A stretch of DNA of 64,000 nt from Nitrospira sp. (GTDB lineage: Bacteria > Nitrospirota > Nitrospiria > Nitrospirales > Nitrospiraceae): NCBI GenBank assembly GCA_029865225.1, contig JAOUHJ010000003.1, positions 1-64,000 of the forward strand, written 5' to 3'. This document shows positions 9,527 through 19,282 of the stretch, one piece after another. A program made the translations under genes and the position numbers. The notes below the pieces were generated by a model. That model had not been told where the DNA came from. It ran no database searches and saw only the letters and a list, made by a program, of their open reading frames with translations. Numbering within the stretch: the stretch's first letter is position 1; the number at the start of each line of letters is the position of its first letter.

Positions 9527-10192
9527 CTAGGCGTGCTCAGTCATAAACCATCCGGCGATCGATAACCGGCGATGCGATCCGGCTGTGAGATCCACACGGC
9601 AAATCCTGTGATAACGAGGGACGGTAAACATGACAAGCGTTCCCGGACGTGGTTCGATGCACTGTGTCGGCACAAGGTCGACCGAATCGGACGATCGGCC
9701 TGCGCGCCTCGCGTAGATAATGAGTTCCCCACCCCAATCAGATTTCCATTCTTCATGAAGATAGCTGACGACGGCGATTCGACGCCGTAGTGACGGACGC
9801 CCCACCGTGATCCGTCCTTGATCGGTATCATCATGGGTTAAGAGGCAATCACCTGCCGAATAGGAGTAGTAACTAAACCCGATGTGACGCCCGATGATAT
9901 TCGGGAACGATTCAACATGCTCTCGAATACATGGAAGCTGTAGCCGCGAAAGAAAGTGCTCGCCCTCTGCTGAGCCGATTTCAGCCTTTGCCCAGTTGCC
10001 CGAGTTTGGGAAATCCTGCTGGACATTCTCCAGATCTGAGAGCTGCTTCCAGGTCGCCTTGTTCATCCCTTCACGAAAAAGCCGGCGCTCCTCAGCCGAC
10101 CAAAAGTTTTCTACCACGACCACCGGCCTGCTTCGGAACGAGACCGAAGGTAACTCCGCTACTCCTATCGTTGATTCCAAAACCGTCATCAT
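9527..10192 (-). CDS. 2OG-Fe(II) oxygenase (prolyl-4-hydroxylase-like)
   Basis: HDDT (HxD-type) motif, then LHEEWKSDWGGELIIY..IEPRPGTLVMFTVPRYHRI..SHRRLSIAGWF, a typical double-stranded beta-helix layout. Confidence 0.75.
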   Translation of the reverse strand: MMTVLESTIGVAELPSVSFRSRPVVVVENFWSAEERRLFREGMNKATWKQLSDLENVQQDFPNSGNWAKAEIGSAEGEHFLSRLQLPCIREHVESFPNIIGRHIGFSYYSYSAGDCLLTHDDTDQGRITVGRPSLRRRIAVVSYLHEEWKSDWGGELIIYARRAGRSSDSVDLVPTQCIEPRPGTLVMFTVPRYHRICRVDLTAGSHRRLSIAGWFMTEHA

Positions 10193-10261
10193 TGATCACC
10201 GTCTGACTAGGAGGGATATTCAGTATCCGTTCGGACTACGTGATGCCACCATTTTAGCCAG

Positions 10262-10294
10262 AAAAAAGAAGGGGTGCCATTCACATGGCACCCC
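10262..10294 (-). terminator. Rho-independent terminator of the RRM gene
   Basis: GGGGTGCCAT-TCAC-ATGGCACCCC stem with a T-rich run (TTCTTTTTTC) on the minus-strand 3' side. Confidence 0.8.
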
Positions 10295-10325
10295 CTCCCG
10301 TCTACATGTACATGCAGGTCGTCAG

Positions 10326-10658
10326 TTACCAGCGGTCACGTTTTCCGCCGCCTCCGCTGCGGCCGCCGCCTCCACCGAATCCACCACGACCACCGCCACC
10401 CGTACGTGGTTCTTGTGGCCGTGCTTCATTGACTGTAAGAGTCCGGCCACCCATCTCCGAACCATTGAGGGCCGTAATCGCAGCTTGAGCTTCGGCATCG
10501 GAGGACATTTCCACAAAGCCAAATCCTCTCGATTGGCCGGTGAACTTATCCGTGATAATTCGAGCCGAGGCGACTGCGCCATGGGCCGCGAATAAGTCAC
10601 TCAATTGCTGCTCGGTCGCCGAATATGGCAACCCACCGACATAGATCTTCGAACCCAT
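10326..10658 (-). CDS. RRM-domain glycine-rich RNA-binding protein
   Basis: MGSKIYVGGLPYSATEQQLSDLF..RGFGFVEM (RNP2/RNP1) with a GGGGRGGFGGGGG tail. ATG at 10658 behind AGGAGG. Confidence 0.93.
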   Translation of the reverse strand: MGSKIYVGGLPYSATEQQLSDLFAAHGAVASARIITDKFTGQSRGFGFVEMSSDAEAQAAITALNGSEMGGRTLTVNEARPQEPRTGGGGRGGFGGGGGRSGGGGKRDRW

Positions 10659-10671
10659 CGGGGTTCCTCCT

Positions 10672-10791
10672 TTAAAATAATGACATTGTCTTGAGCACGA
10701 GGAACGGGGAAGGAGCGGGCCGAAGACGCGATCGCAGCAGCGACTTAGGTCTGACTTCCGACGAAATTCCCGGACAAGGCAACATCGACAT
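10672..10791 (-). CDS. Candidate leader ORF upstream of the RRM gene (39 aa)
   Basis: MSMLPCPGISSEVRPKSLLRSRLRPAPSPFLVLKTMSLF with its own AGGAGG (10798-10803). Its TAA abuts the RRM gene Shine-Dalgarno. Confidence 0.35.
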   Translation of the reverse strand: MSMLPCPGISSEVRPKSLLRSRLRPAPSPFLVLKTMSLF

Positions 10792-10884
10792 TGTGGGCCT
10801 CCTCTTATAGACACTCAGCACCGCAGAGGCCCCCGGCGATACGAGTCCAAACAAGGGTAGCACAGAGTTTTTTAGATTACAACC

Positions 10885-11676
10885 TTACTCTCCCACTCGC
10901 ACGAGCAATCCCTGATCCTTACAGTACGCCATCGTCCGGTAGAACCAAATGACGACACCGACCAGCAAGACACTATTGAGTCCGACTGCCCACACAAGGT
11001 TCGAGAACGGGGCCTGTCCTGATATCAGGACTCCCCGCATCCCTTCAAAGATATGGGCGGCCGGGTTCGCCCAAGCAATCGCCTTGAGCCACCCAGGCAA
11101 CACCTCCATGGGATAAAACACGCATGAGATGGGCTGGAATAGAAACACCATGCTCCAAGCCAAGACCTCAGCCTCCTGTCCAAAGCGCATGATCAGTGAG
11201 GTCGTCAGTACCCCGATGATCCAGCCTGTGATGACAAGATTAAGCACGAATGGAATCAGCCATACTCCGATGATCAGGACGTTATAAGAGTAAAAAACGA
11301 GCGCACACCCGGCCAGCACGATCGAAACAAAGGTCACTTTCATCACACTCATCGCCATCGTGGCGGCTAAAAATTCACTGGGCTTCAACGGACTGGCGAA
11401 GAGATTCATCAGATTGCGCGCCCAAAGCTCCTCCAGAAACGTGATGGTGATGCCCTGTTGCGCACGGAATAACACATCCCAGAGAATCAAGGCTCCGAGA
11501 AAAAATGTGACGAACCCAGGCACTTCGCTCTGGTATCTGGCCAAATACAGCGTGATAAATCCCCAGATCACGAGATCCAAGAACGGCCAATAAAAAATCT
11601 CCATGATCCGGGGCAAACTTCGCCGGTACAGATAGAGATGTCTGAGAATCAACGCCGTCACACGATGCAGTTTCAT
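10885..11676 (-). CDS. ABC-2 type transporter permease
   Basis: Six-TM ABC-2 membrane protein pattern, near an ATPase gene. Confidence 0.88.
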   Translation of the reverse strand: MKLHRVTALILRHLYLYRRSLPRIMEIFYWPFLDLVIWGFITLYLARYQSEVPGFVTFFLGALILWDVLFRAQQGITITFLEELWARNLMNLFASPLKPSEFLAATMAMSVMKVTFVSIVLAGCALVFYSYNVLIIGVWLIPFVLNLVITGWIIGVLTTSLIMRFGQEAEVLAWSMVFLFQPISCVFYPMEVLPGWLKAIAWANPAAHIFEGMRGVLISGQAPFSNLVWAVGLNSVLLVGVVIWFYRTMAYCKDQGLLVRVGE

Positions 11677-12068
11677 CGACAGGTCTCATGATCGTGATCA
11701 GGACGGCACCCCCCACATCGTTGATGTGCTCCCAGGAGATCCGCTCTAAGGGATCGGATTCCTTCGATCAAATGTGAGCCTGCCGTTTTTCCATCAGGCA
11801 TGAGTCGGAAGGAGAGGAGTACAAGAAGACCCGGAATTCCGATGAACCCGCTCGCAAACCATAATCCATCACCTCCGGTTCCGAGATACCACCACATAAG
11901 ACCGATGAACAGCGAACAGGGCACACAACCTCCGACAAGCCCTTTTGTCACGATATGCCACCCGCAGGTACCACGGTTCCATCCGATCAGGCCAATCACA
12001 AGCCAAAACATCCCCCAGACTATGCTGACGACCAGACCGCCGGCCAGAAATCCTGCACCAAAATCCAT
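11673..12068 (-). CDS. Small hypothetical membrane protein within the ABC-2 cluster
   Basis: Hydrophobic segments (FLAGGLVVSIVWGMFWLVIGLIGWN; PCSLFIGLMWWYLG; GFIGIPGLLVLLSFRL). Overlaps the permease start. Confidence 0.65.
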   Translation of the reverse strand: MDFGAGFLAGGLVVSIVWGMFWLVIGLIGWNRGTCGWHIVTKGLVGGCVPCSLFIGLMWWYLGTGGDGLWFASGFIGIPGLLVLLSFRLMPDGKTAGSHLIEGIRSLRADLLGAHQRCGGCRPDHDHETCR

Positions 12069-12079
12069 GAGCGCTCCTT

Positions 12080-12835
12080 TTATGGCGTCGACGGCACGTT
12101 CGATTCCCGCGCAAGATTCAGGAATACTTCTTCCAAGTCTGCCTTCCCGAATCGATCCACGATTGCTTGGGCTGTTCCTTCGGCGACGAGACGTCCTCGT
12201 TGAAGAAAAATAATCCGATCCGACATTTCTTCCATCTCACGCATGTTGTGCGAGGTGTACAAGATACTCAATCCCGATGATCGGCGCTCTTCCTTCAGGA
12301 TAGATCGTATTTTACAGGCAATGTCGGGATCCAAGCTCGCCGTTGGTTCATCGAGAAAGAGAAGCCGCGGCGCCGTGAGAAGAGCCTTCGCTAAGGTCAA
12401 TCGTGTCATCTGCCCCGATGATAATTTCCGCGTGACCTTCTGCCGAAATTCCTCCATTTCAAGTTTCTTGACGATCTGGTCTACTCGGCTGGCTATGTCG
12501 CTCATACCATAGAGTCTGGCCACCACCCACAGATTTTCCTCGACGGTAAGGGATTGTGGCATGGCGATATAGGTCGATGAAAAATTGATCTGTTGCAGCA
12601 CCGCCTCACGGTGTGTGGACAAATCCAAGCCGAACGCTTCGATTGAACCTGACGTGGGCGTCACCACTCCAAGTAACATCTGAATCGTCGTCGTCTTTCC
12701 GGCACCGTTCGGCCCCAGCAACCCTAGAATTTCACCCGGTCGAATCTCGAACGACACCTCATCAACCGCTGTGAAACTTCCGAACCGCTTTGTCAGCTTC
12801 GACACGGTTAGAACAGAATTCGACATCCGATCCAT
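12080..12835 (-). CDS. ABC transporter ATP-binding protein
   Basis: [38 protein letters not shown]. Confidence 0.93.
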   Translation of the reverse strand: MDRMSNSVLTVSKLTKRFGSFTAVDEVSFEIRPGEILGLLGPNGAGKTTTIQMLLGVVTPTSGSIEAFGLDLSTHREAVLQQINFSSTYIAMPQSLTVEENLWVVARLYGMSDIASRVDQIVKKLEMEEFRQKVTRKLSSGQMTRLTLAKALLTAPRLLFLDEPTASLDPDIACKIRSILKEERRSSGLSILYTSHNMREMEEMSDRIIFLQRGRLVAEGTAQAIVDRFGKADLEEVFLNLARESNVPSTP

Positions 12836-12846
12836 CGCGTGATTTA

Positions 12847-13557
12847 CTAATTGAATAGGAGGGCGCCGCTGATCTTCTCAGGGTTGTGGCATGTGCCGCA
12901 TTTCCGGTCCAGGATCTTGCCGTCATACTGTCCCTTCCCATCATGACAGCTGAAACAGTCACGGAGGGCTCGCTCACGCAGGTACGATCCCTCAGGATGA
13001 ACCGGATACCACGGCTTGTCATCAGCGGACACATGGCCTCGCGGAATGACAATGGGATAGCCCTTAATGGGTTGATCATGCACCACGCCCGAATGACAGG
13101 TCGTACAGCCTTCATTGTGTCCACGAGCTTTGAAGGCCTCCATGTGTTGGCCATGGTTCATGATCAGTCCCACTGCTTTGACCGGTGAAGGAAGGTCGCG
13201 TGCCGCTATTTCCGACACACGAAGGATATGGCGATGGCAGCCGAGGCAAACATCGGAATCCACGTGAGCCGTGAGATTGTGTGCTTCCGTCGGTGTGCTA
13301 AACAGATAGATGGTGGTGTCTTTGACTCCTGCCCAAACCTTGTCATGCAGCCAACCCTGCAACCCAGGCCTCACGTGACAGGCGACGCAGGTCACCTCCT
13401 TGTGGGAAGATTTGGCCCACCGTTCGTACGCCGGCGCTATCGTGTGGCACCCTGCACAGAACCTCGGTTGATCCGTGAGAGGGGTCGCGACCCCCATGAG
13501 AGTCAGCCCTCCCACAGCAACGGTCAAGACAACTGTGGCCTTAGATGTCCAGCTCAT
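12847..13557 (-). CDS. Multiheme c-type cytochrome (NapC/NirT-like, six CXXCH)
   Basis: CAGCH, CVACH, CLGCH, CTTCH, CFSCH and CGTCH counted in the translation. N-terminal membrane anchor. Confidence 0.88.
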   Translation of the reverse strand: MSWTSKATVVLTVAVGGLTLMGVATPLTDQPRFCAGCHTIAPAYERWAKSSHKEVTCVACHVRPGLQGWLHDKVWAGVKDTTIYLFSTPTEAHNLTAHVDSDVCLGCHRHILRVSEIAARDLPSPVKAVGLIMNHGQHMEAFKARGHNEGCTTCHSGVVHDQPIKGYPIVIPRGHVSADDKPWYPVHPEGSYLRERALRDCFSCHDGKGQYDGKILDRKCGTCHNPEKISGALLFN

Positions 13558-14059
13558 GCTCCCGGCGTCTGAGAGGGAACTGCTTAATCAAGAGAGCAGC
13601 CACACCACCCACATCGTCCACATGGAGCACAGGCACCGGGAGATCGATCGCCGTATGAGAGACGACCGCCAGCAGACCGTCGGAAGAGTAGGAGATTTCA
13701 CCCAATTGATCACGAACAACGACGATTTTTGCATACCCCTCGCTTTTCCATCCCTCTGCAATGATAAGATCGTAGGAGGCGTCCAAGAAACGGTCTCGGA
13801 CCTCTTCGACCTTGAGCTGATCTGAAACGTCGGCAAACAGCGCAAGGCTTCCTTTTGAGACAACCACGACGCTACTCGCGCCGGCACGCTTATGACGCCA
13901 ACTATCCTTCCCCTCCGTATCGAGATCGAACCCATGCCCTGCATGTTTGACGGTGGCCACACGGTAGCCAGCCTTGACCAGCTCTGGAATCACGCGTTCG
14001 ATTAGGGTCGTCTTTCCGCTGTTCGAACGACCGATAAAGGAAACAATGGGGACAGCCAT
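13541..14059 (-). CDS. mobB: Molybdopterin-guanine dinucleotide biosynthesis protein MobB
   Basis: IVSFIGRSNSGKTTLIERVIPELVKAGYRVATVKHAGHGFDLDTEGKDSWRHKRAGA. Confidence 0.92.
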   Translation of the reverse strand: MAVPIVSFIGRSNSGKTTLIERVIPELVKAGYRVATVKHAGHGFDLDTEGKDSWRHKRAGASSVVVVSKGSLALFADVSDQLKVEEVRDRFLDASYDLIIAEGWKSEGYAKIVVVRDQLGEISYSSDGLLAVVSHTAIDLPVPVLHVDDVGGVAALLIKQFPLRRREHELDI

Positions 14060-14155
14060 GGAAGTACAGTGTCACCGATCACCCGAGTCATCCACAGAGC
14101 CAGAATCGATTCCTGGCTTGGTTGACTGCATGCGAGATGATGAGTAGCGTCCTTT

Positions 14156-15454
14156 CTAGCAACAAGAGAGGCGGTGTGGACCAGCATGCGCAGGATCCGC
14201 CGTGGCGGGCCATGCCTCTCCGGACAACAACTGAACGGCAACGTGATCGCCAGGTTTTAAACGCTCGACGGCGACAGGCACATCGATGAGACAATTGGCC
14301 TTTACCATCGACGTGAGAATACCGGATCCTTGATCACCGGTCGTACGAACCTTGAAGATACCGTCTTCTCGAGTGAGCATACCGCGCAAGAAATGGCGTC
14401 GATCCGTGCGCTTGGAAAACGTTTCCTGAAAAACCGCCTCCACCACCGGACGGCCATAGCTTCGGCAGCCGCTCATTTTCAGCAGGGCCGGCCGTACCAA
14501 CTGTTCGAAGGTGACCATCGATGAAACCGGATTGCCTGGGAGGCCAAACGCGAGTTTATTCTGAATCTTCCCGAAGGCCAGCGGTTGACCCGGCCGTATG
14601 GCGAGCTTCCAGAAATTCATCTCAGCGCCCAGTTCACGAAAAACGGCCTTGGTAAAATCGTAATCGCCCATCGACACACCACCCGACAAGACGAGCATAT
14701 CCGCGTTCAGCCCTTGGGAGATCTTTTCTGTGAGTGCCGCGGGTGTATCGCGCGCGATACCAAGCAGCAAGGGAATACCCCCGGCTTCCTGAACTGCTGC
14801 CGCAATCCCATAACTATTGGAATTAATGATCTTCTCATCACTGTACGGCTCATCCAAGTCCGCCAACTCATCACCCGTCGAGAGGATCGCCACGCGTGGT
14901 CGCTGGTAGACAAAGACGAAGGACTTCGCCAAAATCGCCAGCATGCCAGCCTCACTGGGACGCATTCTGGTCCCTTTCCCGATGATGCACTCCCCTTTCT
15001 TCACATCCTCACCTTGAGGTCGGATGTTGGCCCCCTTTGGTTCAGCTTTCAAGACACGGACGGAGTCAGGAGTGGGTTCGGTATCTTCAACCTTCAATAC
15101 CGTGTCAGCCCCCCGAGGAATCGGCGCACCCGTCATGATACGGATTGCCTGCCCTGGACCAACGTCCTTTGACGGCATCCTCCCGGCCGGTACATCCTCA
15201 ATCACTATGAGGGAGACCGGTTTCTGGATCTTATGCTCTTGTCTAATGTCTTCCCACCTGACGGCAAACCCATCCATCGCTGAATTGTCCCACGGAGGAT
15301 TGTCTCGGCCTGCCATGATGTCCTCAGCCAATACACGCCCCAGGACATCAAGAATAGAGACCTTCTCCGCTTCCAAGACCGTGGTCGCATCAAGCACTAC
15401 CTGCTGCGCATCATGCAGTTGAGTCAACCCTGTCATGGCATCAGCGGCTTTCAC
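14156..15454 (-). CDS. moeA: Molybdopterin molybdotransferase MoeA
   Basis: DNPPWDNSAMDGFAVR, IMTGAPIPRGADTV, LSGGVSMGDYDF, GLPGNPVSSMVTF. Likely GTG at 15454 overlapping the mrp stop. Confidence 0.93.
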   Translation of the reverse strand: MKAADAMTGLTQLHDAQQVVLDATTVLEAEKVSILDVLGRVLAEDIMAGRDNPPWDNSAMDGFAVRWEDIRQEHKIQKPVSLIVIEDVPAGRMPSKDVGPGQAIRIMTGAPIPRGADTVLKVEDTEPTPDSVRVLKAEPKGANIRPQGEDVKKGECIIGKGTRMRPSEAGMLAILAKSFVFVYQRPRVAILSTGDELADLDEPYSDEKIINSNSYGIAAAVQEAGGIPLLLGIARDTPAALTEKISQGLNADMLVLSGGVSMGDYDFTKAVFRELGAEMNFWKLAIRPGQPLAFGKIQNKLAFGLPGNPVSSMVTFEQLVRPALLKMSGCRSYGRPVVEAVFQETFSKRTDRRHFLRGMLTREDGIFKVRTTGDQGSGILTSMVKANCLIDVPVAVERLKPGDHVAVQLLSGEAWPATADPAHAGPHRLSCC

Positions 15455-16425
15455 AGGCTCATCCCCTTGATCGGTTTGGCTGTGGGTCGCCCGACATTCA
15501 GCAGCGACCCGCTCTTCTTGCAAAAGGCTTCAATCTGATTCGCAATCCGGTGGTACGCTTCTGCCGTCGGTGTGTCGGAATTGAACAGGGCGAACGGCTC
15601 ACCCGCATCTGATTGCGTGACGACATCGGGATCAAGCGGGATCCGTCCTAGAAACGGGACTCCCATATCGAGCGCGGATGCCTCTCCTCCACCCTTCCGA
15701 AACACCTCGATCTCCCGATGGCAGTGAGGACAGTCCAACCCACTCATGTTCTCGACGATGCCGACAATCGGCACTTCGCTGTCTTTACAAAAGGTGACAG
15801 ACTTCCGTGAATCAAGGAGGGCCACCTCCTGTGGGGTGGTCACGATGACGGCGCCGTTGACATTGCCGAGCAAGTCGATGGTCGTGACCGATTCGTTGCC
15901 GGTCCCCGGGGGAAGGTCGATGAGGAGAAAATTCAGATCCTGCCAATCAACACCGCCGAGTAATTGGTTGATGAATTCATACTTGTACGCATCGCGCCAG
16001 ATGATCGGATCATCAGAGTTCTGCAACAGAAACGACATCGAAGCGATCTTTAAATTATAGGCCTGAAAAGGAATGATCCCGCCGGACGTGCTGATCTTGA
16101 GCTTTTGGCCTTCGGCGCCGACCATTTTGGGAATGTTGGGGCCATGAATATCCATGTCACAGATGCCGACATGCCACCCTTTGAGCGCAAGACTGACGGC
16201 AATATTCGTCGTACAGGTGCTCTTCCCCACCCCACCCTTATTACTCATGATGAGCACTTTGTACTCGATCCGTTCCATCCGCTTGGCGACCAGCCAACGG
16301 CTATGGCCTTCCTTGTCCTTTTGGCAGCTTTCATTTTCATCGCAGATGGCACAGGCCCACATATAGGTGCAGGCGTCTCCGCTCCCTCCGCGTCCATCGT
16401 TGATGATGTTCAGTTCACGTCCCAT
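15451..16425 (-). CDS. Mrp/Nbp35 family P-loop Fe-S carrier ATPase
   Basis: MSNKGGVGKSTCTTNIAVSLALKG deviant Walker A. N-terminal C-x5-C-x2-C-x5-C and later CPHC. Confidence 0.9.
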   Translation of the reverse strand: MGRELNIINDGRGGSGDACTYMWACAICDENESCQKDKEGHSRWLVAKRMERIEYKVLIMSNKGGVGKSTCTTNIAVSLALKGWHVGICDMDIHGPNIPKMVGAEGQKLKISTSGGIIPFQAYNLKIASMSFLLQNSDDPIIWRDAYKYEFINQLLGGVDWQDLNFLLIDLPPGTGNESVTTIDLLGNVNGAVIVTTPQEVALLDSRKSVTFCKDSEVPIVGIVENMSGLDCPHCHREIEVFRKGGGEASALDMGVPFLGRIPLDPDVVTQSDAGEPFALFNSDTPTAEAYHRIANQIEAFCKKSGSLLNVGRPTAKPIKGMSL

Positions 16426-16469
16426 AATTATTGCTCATTCCGGCAAACAGGCAATCTTACTCCCCACCC

Positions 16470-17414
16470 TCACGAGCGCCGCCGTCCCCCTGGAACTCCG
16501 ACATACTCGTCATCTGAGGACTTCCCCACCGACGACCTCGAAACATTTCCCCCAGCCCCTGCTCCAGCCATCGCCATAGCCGGAGTACCAGATTGACTCG
16601 TCTCCGACGCTGGTGTCTTACCAAACATCTTTGCGCCAAAGATACCGACCCAGTACAACAGAAACATAGGGCCGGCCATGAGTGTTTGATTGAATGGGTC
16701 CGGAGTCGGAGTCAGAATGGCTGCGATGACAAACGATCCCAATAAGGCCCACTTCCAGTACTGAATCAAGAAGGGCGCATCGACCCACCCGAGCTTCGCC
16801 ATGAGCGTAAGCGCCAACGGCACCTCAAAGGTCAGCCCAAAGACCATCAGAAACCAGAGGGCAAATCCCACGTACTGCGCGATCGAAATCTGAGGCACAA
16901 ATCCCGCGTTCACCCCATACGCAATCAAAAAATTCAACGCAAACGGCAGCACGAAGAAGAACGAAAACGCCGCACCGGCATAGAAGGCGAGCGCGCTGAC
17001 ACACACGAAAGGCCCGACAAAACGTCGCTCTTGGACATGGAGCCCCGGCACCACAAATCTCCAGATTTCATACAGCAGGTACGGCATGGCCAGCACGATT
17101 GCAAACAGCCCTGCCACTTTGATGTTCTGCCAAAGCGCCTCCGCCGGGGCGAGAAAAACGAACGGCACAGTCGGCAAATCGGTAGGCTCCCACGTGAGAT
17201 TGCTGGGAACAAACATGTTCTGGAGCGGAACACGAAGCCATTTCACCAAGGCGTCGGCATAGAAAAAGGTCCCCATGAAAATGACCATCACCACGATCAC
17301 TGCACGAGTCAGGCGCACCTGGAATTCCACCAAGTGCTCCATGACCGGCATTTTCTTGTCTTCGAGTGGCTTGAAGATCGAATCTTGCAACCACCGGTTT
17401 ACCTTATTTAGCAC
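16470..17414 (-). CDS. tatC: Sec-independent protein translocase TatC
   Basis: Hydrophobic six-TM protein with PMEHLVEFQVRL-like start, FVFLAPAEALW, and AAILTPTPDPFNQTLMAGPMFLLYWVGI. Confidence 0.93.
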   Translation of the reverse strand: MLNKVNRWLQDSIFKPLEDKKMPVMEHLVEFQVRLTRAVIVVMVIFMGTFFYADALVKWLRVPLQNMFVPSNLTWEPTDLPTVPFVFLAPAEALWQNIKVAGLFAIVLAMPYLLYEIWRFVVPGLHVQERRFVGPFVCVSALAFYAGAAFSFFFVLPFALNFLIAYGVNAGFVPQISIAQYVGFALWFLMVFGLTFEVPLALTLMAKLGWVDAPFLIQYWKWALLGSFVIAAILTPTPDPFNQTLMAGPMFLLYWVGIFGAKMFGKTPASETSQSGTPAMAMAGAGAGGNVSRSSVGKSSDDEYVGVPGGRRRS

Positions 17415-17499
17415 ACGGCCTCGTGCGTTTCTGAATCTAATGGTCTACTGATCCGCCCTCCAACCATTAACACCTGACCAACCGATGCCTCTGCGTATC

Positions 17500-19008
17500 T
17501 TACTTCGGATTGACGGCCACAAACAGGCTGTTTCCTTGCCGACTGACCAACAAGACCACAAGTTCATCCTTCTTGATCTTTTCTGCCGCTTTCTGATAAT
17601 CGGCGATGGACTTGACGGATTCGTGATTGACCTCCTGAATCACGTCACCACGCTGAAGCCCCGCTGCTTCCGCCTCGCCACCGGGTTCCACGGACGTGAT
17701 GACAACCCCCACTGTCTTCGCAGGAATATTCAGTTGGCTCATCAGCGCATTATCCAATGCTTGGACCCGCAACGACGCCAGCACATTGTCCGGCGGCTTG
17801 ATCATTTCTCCGGAATCCTTCTTAGACGGACCTGGCTCTTTCCGTGCCAACACCTCGTCCGACGGACGTTCCGCCACCTTCACCGCGATCAGCTGTTCCT
17901 TGCCTTCTCTGACTACCTTGACTTGCGCGTCCTTCCCAACCACCGTTCGTGCGACCAGATTCCGCAACTGGCTGACACTCTGCACCTCTTTGCCATTGAA
18001 CGCGACCACCACATCGCCTCGTTTGATCCCTGCTGCATGAGATGGACCCTGTTCATTGACATCGCTGATGAGCACGCCTTTCCGATCCTCTGGCAGTTTG
18101 AAGGATTTTGCCAACGCCGGCGTGATCTCTTGAATCGCGACCCCCATCCAGCCGCGGACAACCTTTCCTGTTTTCTGGAGGCTGTCTACGATATCAAGCG
18201 CGATGCTGCTCGGAATCGCGAACCCTATACCTTCTGAACCACCGGTTCTGGAAAAAATCGCCGTATTGATCCCGATTAGCTCGCCGTTCATATTGACGAG
18301 CGCTCCGCCTGAATTCCCCGGATTGATTGCCGCGTCGGTCTGGATGAAATCTTCATAGTCCGCGATTCCCACATTGCCTCGCCCTAAGGCGCTGATAATG
18401 CCGAGCGTGACGGTCGAGCTCAGACCGAACGGACTTCCCACGGCCAGCACAAGGTCGCCTACTTGTAGTCCGTCGTACTCGGCCCACTTGAGCGATGGTA
18501 AGCCTTTGGCCTCAATCTTGATGACCGCCAAATCGGTTTTGGGATCGGCACCGACCACTTTGGCAGAGAACTCACGCCGATCGCTCAGCGTCACGGTAAT
18601 CTGCGTCGCACCTTCGACCACGTGATTATTGGTGACGATATAGCCGTTGGTGTCCAAAATGACCCCGGAACCAGCACTCTGATCCGGGCGACCATGTGGA
18701 GCAGGTGGGCTATGAGGACTCGGTGGCGCCGGAGATTCTCCTTCCGGCTCATCGCCGCCTGGAGGCACCCCAAACGGGGGAACAGGAGGAACGCCGCCAC
18801 GTCGTCGGCCCCCTTCCCTTCCACCAGTGACAGCGATATTTACGACGGCTGGAGTCGTCTTTTTGACAATTTCTGAAAAGCCCTGAGCCCAGACGGGAGG
18901 AACCCCTGCCGCCGATACAGATGATGCGCACCCACTTCCAATCAGCGCACATCCGACTAATCCACAACCGACGAGCACACTAGCCGCCTGCTGACTCCAA
19001 TTGAGCAT
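17500..19008 (-). CDS. degP: Do/DegP-like periplasmic serine protease
   Basis: [56 protein letters not shown], two PDZ domains. Confidence 0.95.
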   Translation of the reverse strand: MLNWSQQAASVLVGCGLVGCALIGSGCASSVSAAGVPPVWAQGFSEIVKKTTPAVVNIAVTGGREGGRRRGGVPPVPPFGVPPGGDEPEGESPAPPSPHSPPAPHGRPDQSAGSGVILDTNGYIVTNNHVVEGATQITVTLSDRREFSAKVVGADPKTDLAVIKIEAKGLPSLKWAEYDGLQVGDLVLAVGSPFGLSSTVTLGIISALGRGNVGIADYEDFIQTDAAINPGNSGGALVNMNGELIGINTAIFSRTGGSEGIGFAIPSSIALDIVDSLQKTGKVVRGWMGVAIQEITPALAKSFKLPEDRKGVLISDVNEQGPSHAAGIKRGDVVVAFNGKEVQSVSQLRNLVARTVVGKDAQVKVVREGKEQLIAVKVAERPSDEVLARKEPGPSKKDSGEMIKPPDNVLASLRVQALDNALMSQLNIPAKTVGVVITSVEPGGEAEAAGLQRGDVIQEVNHESVKSIADYQKAAEKIKKDELVVLLVSRQGNSLFVAVNPK

Positions 19009-19282
19009 ATCTGCACTCCTTCAGGGTATGGCTCTCTTCCAGAGAGTCCTTAATTGGGACTGAGGCCCGCACCGCCTTGAACGCTACATATTACACCACT
19101 CTTTCAACAGGCTTCAAAGAGGAAAACTTCCTACCAATAAAGGCTACGAGCGTTTTGAACGCCCTGTCAAACTCTCTCCGACCACAGAGTACGGCCCGAT
19201 GGCCTCTCAGTCTCAAAGGGGATCGTGTTGCTTTCAGATGTTTTTTCCAGTACCGTGGCGGACGCAAGACGTAGGCAAGCCA

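Noticed and set aside
9894-10595. 233-aa plus-strand ORF across the oxygenase and RRM genes
   Set aside because: Spans two genes on the other strand, reads through a terminator hairpin, and has low-complexity translation.
17485-18237. 250-aa plus-strand ORF opposite degP
   Set aside because: Antisense to a clear Do/DegP protease; no supporting motifs or ribosome binding site.
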